Positions 58,720-64,000 of a stretch of DNA of 64,000 nt are shown one piece after another; position 1 is the stretch's first letter, and the number at the start of each line of letters is the position of its first letter. Source of the DNA: Shimia sp965227725. Its GTDB lineage: Bacteria; Pseudomonadota; Alphaproteobacteria; Rhodobacterales; Rhodobacteraceae. The notes beneath the pieces were generated by a model. The model saw only the letters and a list, made by a program, of their open reading frames with translations, did no database searches and was not told the origin of the DNA. The stretch is taken from NCBI RefSeq assembly GCF_965227725.1, contig NZ_CBDDGH010000006.1, positions 62,001 to 126,000 on the forward strand, read 5' to 3'. A program made the position numbers and the translations under genes.

Positions 58720-59613
58720 GTGCCTGCCACCTTGGGGCATATCGGCGCGCAGATGCTGCTCACTCGGATTGGACTGCCGCAGGCGGACTCAAAATGGATT
58801 TTGGCGGGATGTGTGATCCCGGATCTGCCGTGGATTTTGCAGCGGGTGGTGCGCGCCGTTGGCGATGTGCCCGCGATTGAGCTGCGGCTCTATGTGGTGG
58901 CGCAAAGCAGTCTGCTGATGAGCCTGGTGCTCTGCGCCTGTTTGGCGCTGTTCAGCCGGAGAGCCGTGAGCGTTTTCAATGTATTGGCCCTTGGAGTGCT
59001 GCTGCATTTTGCTTTGGATGCGCTGCAGGCAAAATGGGCCAACGGCGTGCTGCTTTTTGCGCCTTTGCATTGGGAGCCGTTGAATTTCGGGCTGTTCTGG
59101 CCGGAGGATTGGCCCACCTATGCGCTTTATGGGCTGAGCCTTGGCGTGGCGTTCTGGATGGTTTTCAGAGATGCGCCCAATGGTGAGGATTTGCTGCGCC
59201 CAAGGGGCGGGCGTGCGCGGGCTGTGGTTGTGCTATTGGCGGTTTATCTCTGTGCGCCACTCGCGATGGAGAAAGGGGCTTTCGCGGCCAATGTGCATTC
59301 CACCAAGGTACTGGCAGAGTATGACCAGCGCGTGGAGCGGGAGATTGGCATTGATCGCAACCGGATCGTGGTTGAGAACGGTGCGCCATATCTGCGTGTG
59401 TGGACCGGCGAGCGCCTTGCGCTGACAAACACAACGCTGGGCGCAGGCGCGCTTGTCTCTGTAAAAGGGGTGTTTGAGACGCCCTCAACGCTGCGGGTTG
59501 AGGACGTCCATCTGCATGCGTCAGGCGTCCGCGATATCGCTTCTTATGTCAGCCTGCTGGCGATCGCCCTGTGGTGGGGTCTCTGTGTCGCGCGGGCGCG
59601 CCGTGCGTTCTGA
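58720..59613 (+). CDS. DUF457/YdjM-like membrane metal-hydrolase-like protein
   Basis: 297 residues from a GTG three bases after the preceding stop. N-terminal PATLGHIGAQMLLTRIGLP, then GCVIPDLPW and LGVLLHFALDAL give the His/Asp pattern of DUF457-type integral membrane putative hydrolases. About four membrane helices (SLLMSLVLCACLALF, VFNVLALGVLLHFALDAL, ALYGLSLGVAFWMVF, AVVVLLAVYLCAPLA), a ~120-residue soluble domain and a final helix (IASYVSLLAIALWWGLCVAR). Its last 93 nt overlap the 3' end of the convergent glycosyltransferase gene. Confidence 0.8.
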   Translation: MPATLGHIGAQMLLTRIGLPQADSKWILAGCVIPDLPWILQRVVRAVGDVPAIELRLYVVAQSSLLMSLVLCACLALFSRRAVSVFNVLALGVLLHFALDALQAKWANGVLLFAPLHWEPLNFGLFWPEDWPTYALYGLSLGVAFWMVFRDAPNGEDLLRPRGGRARAVVVLLAVYLCAPLAMEKGAFAANVHSTKVLAEYDQRVEREIGIDRNRIVVENGAPYLRVWTGERLALTNTTLGAGALVSVKGVFETPSTLRVEDVHLHASGVRDIASYVSLLAIALWWGLCVARARRAF

Positions 59614-60615
59614 GGCTGCCTCTTCTGCAGCAGTGGGGCGGCCCCGCAGGACCTGATCGATCTCGTAGCTGCGCAATCTTCGGCTCGAGGAGAAGATGAT
59701 GATTTCTCCGACAAGGCCGAGGGCGACGATTTGGATGCCAAGCACCAGCATCAGAACCGCGAACACCAGCGCCGGGCGGTCCGCGAGGGCTGCGCCAAAG
59801 AACAGGCGCTCAATCACCAGATAGGTGGTCAGCAGGGCGCCAACCAAGATCAGGGGCACGCCCACGGAGCCAAAGAACCGCAGGGGGCGGCGCAGGTATT
59901 TCAGGCCCACAAACAGGGTCATCAGATCCACCAGCGCGCCGACATGGGCGTGGGGTTTGAATTTGTAGATGTCCTGTTCGTTGAGGTTCTGCATCACCGT
60001 CACATCCACCTCTTTGACCTTGTAGCCTTCAGAGGCGGCGATCAGGGGCAGGAAGTGTTGGCGGACGCCCAGTTCGGAGACCTTCTGGAACACATCACGC
60101 CGACCGGCGCGGGCGCGGCAGAACACATCGCTGAAGCTTTGTTGAAACAGGGCGCGCAGCAGGCCGTGGGTGGCCCATGAGCGGAATTTCTGGATGCCGT
60201 TGCGATCCACTTTGTCGCGTTTGCCCACCACCATATCGGCATCGGCAAGCCCATCGAGCAGCGCATTGATCGAGCCCGGCTCAATTTCGCGCCACGAGGG
60301 CAGCGTGAGGACGATATCGCCCACCGCCTGACCAATGCCGTGTTTGATGGCCGCGTCTTCGCCGGCCCAAGGGCGCTGGCCAATGGATTTGAGGTTGGGC
60401 CAGCTGTCTTGCAGCGGGCTGAGCGCCTGGGTGATGCCCGACGAGGATTGCTCATAGACCACAACCAGCTCGTAAGGTTCGGGGCGGGCATCAAGCACCG
60501 GGCGGAAATCAGACAGCAGCTCTTTCAGCCCTTTGCCATCCCCATCGGCGGTGACAATCACCGTGAGAAGTTCGCTTGCCGCTTTTGCGTCATGGGTATT
60601 TTGACTGTGAATCAT
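59521..60615 (-). CDS. GtrB-like family 2 glycosyltransferase with degenerate catalytic motifs
   Basis: 364 residues from the ATG at 60615 (GGAG upstream). GT-A fold layout as in GtrB/DPM1: LTVIVTADGDGKGLKELLSD at the N-terminus and two C-terminal membrane helices (VPLILVGALLTTYLVIE, VLGIQIVALGLVGEIIIF). Where active enzymes have VDDGSTD it has VVYEQSSSG, and where they have the DGD motif it has LTLPSWREIEPG. It may be inactive, use a different chemistry or act as a partner of the intact paralogue encoded one base upstream. The Gln/Arg-rich C-terminal tail overlaps the convergent gene. Confidence 0.85.
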   Translation of the reverse strand: MIHSQNTHDAKAASELLTVIVTADGDGKGLKELLSDFRPVLDARPEPYELVVVYEQSSSGITQALSPLQDSWPNLKSIGQRPWAGEDAAIKHGIGQAVGDIVLTLPSWREIEPGSINALLDGLADADMVVGKRDKVDRNGIQKFRSWATHGLLRALFQQSFSDVFCRARAGRRDVFQKVSELGVRQHFLPLIAASEGYKVKEVDVTVMQNLNEQDIYKFKPHAHVGALVDLMTLFVGLKYLRRPLRFFGSVGVPLILVGALLTTYLVIERLFFGAALADRPALVFAVLMLVLGIQIVALGLVGEIIIFSSSRRLRSYEIDQVLRGRPTAAEEAASERTARPRDTETPPQGDRQQADIRSDIADA

Positions 60616-60616
60616 T

Positions 60617-61570
60617 TTATTCTCCATTCGGCAGCGCGGTCACGGAATGGCCGCCGAGCCAATATAATTTGTCGGGCCCAATCTGGCGGTGCACCAAGGC
60701 ACAGACCACGCCGACCAAAAACAAGAAAAGGGACAGAGAGCCGCAGAGCATGGCCACCGATGTAAAGACCATGACGCTGCCGGTTTCAGCAGCGCCGGGG
60801 CCAAAGACGATGGGCCAAGCGAAGAGGCAGGTCAAAAATGCAAAGGTGACGGACAGCCCGGTGAAGCGCCGCATGGGTTTGCGCGAAAACATCAGCAGGG
60901 TTTTGATCGCAATCAGATCAAGCAGCACTTTGAAAATGCGTGACAGGCCATATTTGGACTCGCCAAATTGGCGGGCGTGGTGGCGCACGCCCACTTCGGC
61001 AATGCGCGCGCCCACGGGCAATGTCATCGCCGGAATAAAGCGGTGCATATCGGAATAGAGCGGCACCCGCTTGATGGTGTTGGCGCGGTAGACCTTGAGG
61101 GAGCAGCCGTTGTCTTTTACCGGCAGGCCAGTGACCTTGCCGATCAGACGGTTGGCAATCATCGAGGGCAACTTACGTGACAGCCATTTGTCCTGACGGT
61201 TGATGCGCCAGCCGATGACCATGTCATAGCCTTCGTCAATCTTGGCCAGCATCATGGGAATGTCTGCGGGATCGTTCTGCAGATCGCCATCCATGGTGAC
61301 CAGAACCTCGCCGCGCGCATATTCAATGCCCGCCATCATCGCCGCGGTCTGTCCGTAGTTTTTGCGGAACTTCAGCACCACCACACGCGGGTCTTCTGCG
61401 GAAAGCTCCGAGAGCTTTTCAAAGCTGCTGTCGGTGGATCCGTCGTCAACAAAGATGAGTTCAAAAGACAGTTTGGACTCATCAAAAACGGTGGCGACTT
61501 TCTGATAGAGCAGCCCCACACTTTCTTCCTCGTTCAAAATTGGAACGATGACAGAGTATTTAACGGTCAA
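60617..61570 (-). CDS. GtrB/DPM1-like family 2 glycosyltransferase
   Basis: 317 residues from a TTG at 61570 with AGGAG 7 nt upstream; the listed longer frame lacks a site. Complete GT2 motifs: YSVIVPILNEEESV, FVDDGSTDSS, VTMDGDLQNDP, DNGCSLKVYRA and the acceptor loop RQFGESKYG. Two C-terminal membrane helices (FAFLTCLFAWPIVFG, LFLFLVGVVCALVH). Such enzymes load a sugar onto polyprenyl phosphate at the inner membrane for glycan or lipid decoration. It is followed by the degenerate paralogue after one base. Confidence 0.93.
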   Translation of the reverse strand: MTVKYSVIVPILNEEESVGLLYQKVATVFDESKLSFELIFVDDGSTDSSFEKLSELSAEDPRVVVLKFRKNYGQTAAMMAGIEYARGEVLVTMDGDLQNDPADIPMMLAKIDEGYDMVIGWRINRQDKWLSRKLPSMIANRLIGKVTGLPVKDNGCSLKVYRANTIKRVPLYSDMHRFIPAMTLPVGARIAEVGVRHHARQFGESKYGLSRIFKVLLDLIAIKTLLMFSRKPMRRFTGLSVTFAFLTCLFAWPIVFGPGAAETGSVMVFTSVAMLCGSLSLFLFLVGVVCALVHRQIGPDKLYWLGGHSVTALPNGE

Positions 61571-61753
61571 AGTATGACTCCTGACCAAAACAAAAGAATT
61601 AAAAATACCTAAAGCAAAATGCCTTCGAATTGGCTCAAACTCTAGCAACCGCTGTGGGCTGTGGCAATTGCGGAGTGAGGTGACACGTTCACGCAACACC
61701 TTGGGCAGTGAAAATAGGCAAAAACCGCTGTGGAATTGGACAATACCGTTGGC

Positions 61754-61918
61754 TTAATTGGCTTTGTTTCCATTGCGGCGTTTGCGGCCGAATAAAAGAA
61801 AACCCAGAGTCGCAATAAGCGCGCCGATCACGGTGCCGGAATAGAGGCTTCCAGGGACAAAAACGGACAGGAAGAGACCCCAGGCGGCGATCAGAATCAG
61901 AAGGATCAATACCCGCAT
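61754..61918 (-). CDS. Small two-helix membrane protein
   Basis: 54 residues, hand-translated because it is short: MRVLILLILIAAWGLFLSVF, a short loop, a second hydrophobic stretch (TVIGALIATLGFLLFG) and a basic tail (RKRRNGNKAN). The ATG lies one base after the stop of the Tat-type gene, so it is translationally coupled to it. Topology suggests a cytoplasmic tail by the positive-inside rule. It may anchor or help assemble the neighbouring GMC oxidoreductase. Confidence 0.75.
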   Translation of the reverse strand: MRVLILLILIAAWGLFLSVFVPGSLYSGTVIGALIATLGFLLFGRKRRNGNKAN

Positions 61919-61919
61919 G

Positions 61920-62246
61920 TCAGGCCCCTTCTTCCTGCAAAACGATCAATGCGCAGACGCAGGCTTCGGTGCGGCTCATCACCCAGCCATCGACCTGAAC
62001 GGTGGCGCCTGCGGCAAAATCCTCCGCGACTTTTGCGTTTAGGGAACCGGTGTGATCTGACAGGTGCGCGTGGGAAAGTAAGCCAAGTGCAGCGCGCAAG
62101 GCCGCAGGGTCCGCCGGTACAGCCTTTTGCACAAGGGCGGCGCGGCCGATCTCTTTGAGCGCGTCCAGAGAGGGATTGGGCACGGCTTTGGCAAGCGAGG
62201 CCACCGGGCTGAGGGCGGCGGCCAGAAGCAAGTCACGTCGTTTCAT
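61920..62246 (-). CDS. Small Tat-signal protein, probable partner of the GMC oxidoreductase
   Basis: 108 residues. Starts MKRRDLLLAAALSPVASLA, a twin-arginine-like lead (KRRD-LLL), predicting export of a folded protein to the periplasm. The rest is helical with HAHLSDHTGSLNAKVAEDFA and ends TEACVCALIVLQEEG. Its size, signal and place 13 nt after a GMC oxidoreductase match the small subunit of membrane-bound FAD dehydrogenases (gluconate 2-dehydrogenase subunit 3-like). That function is inferred from layout. Confidence 0.8.
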   Translation of the reverse strand: MKRRDLLLAAALSPVASLAKAVPNPSLDALKEIGRAALVQKAVPADPAALRAALGLLSHAHLSDHTGSLNAKVAEDFAAGATVQVDGWVMSRTEACVCALIVLQEEGA

Positions 62247-62259
62247 GTTTTCGCCCTCC

Positions 62260-63849
62260 TTACAGGGTGCCTGCGCGTGCGTCGGCTTTGAATTTGTCTG
62301 CCATGCGGATCGACAGGGCAGCGATTGTCACGGTCGGGTTGGCGTAGCCATTGGTGGGGAACACAGATGAGCTGCTGATGAAGAGGTTGCTGATGCCGTG
62401 CACCTGACAGTCGGCGTTCACCACGCCGGTGTCCGGCCCTTCCGACATGCGGGTGGTGCCGCAGTGGTGTTTGCCGCGGGCGACAAAGCTTGGCCAGTCG
62501 TAGTCCTCGCTGAGTACATCGGTCCAGACGCGGCCTGCGCCTGTGCGGCTGATCTCTGAGGCGAGCAGTTCTGTGGCGCGTTTGACGGTGCGCATTTCCT
62601 GATCCGTGAGCTGCCAGTTCAGCGCGATCTGGCGCTGGCCAAAGCGGTCTGTTTCTTCCACCAGATGCACGGTGCTGTCGTAGTTTGGCACGCATTCAAA
62701 TCCAAGCCACGGGCCAACCCATTCGCGGGTGATCAGATCATCCCTTGTATCAAGGGCGCGTCGCCAGATGCCGTTGACCGCGCCATCCAGATCGGTCAGC
62801 ACATTCTGGATATGCGGCGCAAGGCCGTTGCCCTTGCCGCGGAGCTGTTTGGTAAGCTGGCCAATGGCCAGATCGCCGGGGGAGCGCGCGGCGGGGAACA
62901 TGTGGAAAATGAAGCTCGCGATCTGTTCGCGCCGGAGCAGATCATCTGACGGCACAATGGCCGCAAACATGCCGCCCACATCGTCAAACTCGTAAGGCTC
63001 GGCATAAAGATCGATGTTGGGGGCGTTGCGGCCCGCCAGAATGCGCGCGGCCGGGCGGATGGCGGCGTGGTCTGCAAAGAAACGGCCCACAAGGTCGTTG
63101 CCGTTGCCGATCCCGGTGTTTTGCACCTTGTCGGACAGAAGCATCAGGCGCGGGATTTCGATGCCGCCCATGCAGAGGACATAACGCTTGGCCTCGCAGC
63201 GCAGTCTTGGGCCGTCGATGCAGGCAAGATCAATGCCCGTGATCTCGGAGGCGGTGGATGTGCTGTCGATGTTGAGCGCATTGGCGTTGAGAAACACCGT
63301 GACATTCTCAGACGCCCGGAGCGCGTCCTCATAGGTATAGCCAAATGCCGTTGGCGGGCTTTGGTTGATGGAGACGTTTTCCAGAAGATCCGGGTTGAGG
63401 TCAAAGAGGTCAAAGCCAAGACGGTCCGCCCAATAAGCGATGTCATAAGGGCGCTCTTCATGAAGCTCGAAATAGGGCTGTGCGCGGTCATAGAACGGGG
63501 CGACGTCATCATAGGTGATGGGCCAGCCAGACCATTTCATCCAGTCGCGCACCTCAAAATCCACCGGTGCCAGACGCATGGCGTGGCCGCTCCAGTGGTT
63601 TGAAGAGCCGCCGAGAAAGCGCAGGCGGGCCTCATCCAGCGGGTCATACTGAAAGCCGAGGTTCGGCCCCTTGTAGAGTTGTTGGGTTTCATCCTCATAA
63701 TAGATGCCGCCGCTTTCAATCAGGGCAATTTTTAGAGGGGAGCCAGAGAGTTCCAGTGCAAGGGTGATGCCCGCAGGGCCACCGCCGACGATGCAGATGT
63801 CGGCGTCGATAACCTCGCCGTCAGGTAAGCTGCGAGCGTCAATAATCAT
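62260..63849 (-). CDS. GMC-family FAD oxidoreductase
   Basis: 529 residues. N-terminal FAD motif ICIVGGGPAGITLALELSG, the RFLGGSSNHWSGHAMR segment and the C-terminal GKHHCGTTRMS and NPTVTIAALSIRMAD segments with the His/Asn active site typical of GMC dehydrogenases. Oxidises an alcohol or sugar and passes electrons to a quinone or cytochrome. It has no signal of its own, so export with its Tat-tagged partner is plausible. Upstream of the glycosyltransferases on the same strand. Confidence 0.92.
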   Translation of the reverse strand: MIIDARSLPDGEVIDADICIVGGGPAGITLALELSGSPLKIALIESGGIYYEDETQQLYKGPNLGFQYDPLDEARLRFLGGSSNHWSGHAMRLAPVDFEVRDWMKWSGWPITYDDVAPFYDRAQPYFELHEERPYDIAYWADRLGFDLFDLNPDLLENVSINQSPPTAFGYTYEDALRASENVTVFLNANALNIDSTSTASEITGIDLACIDGPRLRCEAKRYVLCMGGIEIPRLMLLSDKVQNTGIGNGNDLVGRFFADHAAIRPAARILAGRNAPNIDLYAEPYEFDDVGGMFAAIVPSDDLLRREQIASFIFHMFPAARSPGDLAIGQLTKQLRGKGNGLAPHIQNVLTDLDGAVNGIWRRALDTRDDLITREWVGPWLGFECVPNYDSTVHLVEETDRFGQRQIALNWQLTDQEMRTVKRATELLASEISRTGAGRVWTDVLSEDYDWPSFVARGKHHCGTTRMSEGPDTGVVNADCQVHGISNLFISSSSVFPTNGYANPTVTIAALSIRMADKFKADARAGTL

Positions 63850-64000
63850 CTCGTCTTCACAATATGCTATGTCAAAATTTGAGGGCGGGGCCCTCCTTAA
63901 AATCTAAGGCCACGTTAGGTCGTGGTAGCGGTTTGTGGCAAGTTGTTTGCGCCAGAAAGCACGCGGGGGCGTGGTTTTGATACATCGGTGCGGCTCAAAA

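Noticed and set aside
1..64000. CRISPR arrays, tRNA or rRNA genes, insertion sequences
   Set aside because: No regularly spaced short repeats, no tRNA-like T-loop/anticodon pattern and no transposase motif were seen on reading both strands by eye; a short tRNA could still have been missed without a search tool.

Overview
The window reads as chromosomal DNA of a marine alphaproteobacterium of the Roseobacter group (Rhodobacteraceae). The pointers are the high GC, the dense back-to-back operons with ATGA/TGATG overlaps, an HpsN-like sulfopropanediol/histidinol dehydrogenase homologue, large RTX proteins with a PrtD/HlyD-type exporter, and a GGGGC...GCCCC-CCCGGGATATTTTG intergenic element that I recall from this group. 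No rRNA, tRNA, CRISPR array, integrase or transposase was seen.

Region 1 (1-23.8 kb, all minus strand) is a phage-tail-derived contractile injection system. Transcription runs leftward and continues off the left edge. In transcription order: a neck/terminator-like protein, sheath, tube, tail-chaperone-like protein, a Pro-rich disordered protein, a gpU/DNA-circulation-like adaptor, a small helical protein, a 1300-residue adaptor/OmpA/peptidoglycan-binding/HExxH protein, a 139-residue protein, hub (gpD), spike (gpV), PAAR-like tip, gp25, gpJ, a gpI-like protein fused to eight ~110-residue beta repeats, an unknown protein, and a beta-rich partial gene that is open to the window edge. There are no capsid, terminase, portal, lysis or integration genes. 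Directly upstream lies a sigma-54 (RpoN) paralogue. The operon itself is preceded by a consensus -24/-12 promoter (TGGCACG-N4-TTGCA). This suggests an injection machine under its own alternative sigma factor, and it is the most striking system in the window.

Region 2 (24.2-31.5 kb) is a type I secretion locus on the plus strand: a 1059-residue repeat/RTX protein with an odd CHRD segment, its ABC exporter and its membrane-fusion protein. A convergent LysR gene follows.

Region 3 (31.6-35.4 kb) is a small redox/detoxification group (PNPOx-flavin reductase fusion, GST, NTF2-like protein) divergent from a LysR regulator.

Region 4 (35.4-50.6 kb) is an uncharacterised catabolic cluster: a MalFGK-type ABC importer with binding protein, an HpsN-like dehydrogenase, four SnoaL/NTF2-fold proteins (three of them tandem two-domain), SDR, cupin, RraA-like protein, alpha/beta hydrolase, amidohydrolase and a LacI regulator. 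Two LacI-type palindromes lie in the divergent promoter region between the importer and the plus-strand SnoaL-amidohydrolase pair.

Region 5 (50.6-57.4 kb) holds a Stf0-like sulfotransferase, an AraC regulator divergent from a hydrolase and MAPEG pair, and an 1147-residue SdrD_B/CBM-like/RTX secreted protein behind an AT-rich regulatory region.

Region 6 (57.9-64 kb) carries a PHP-like protein and a DUF457-like membrane protein on the plus strand. Converging on them is a minus-strand set: a GMC oxidoreductase, a probable Tat-exported small partner, a 54-residue membrane protein and two GtrB-like glycosyltransferases, the second lacking the usual catalytic motifs. This looks like surface-glycan or envelope metabolism and may continue beyond the right edge.
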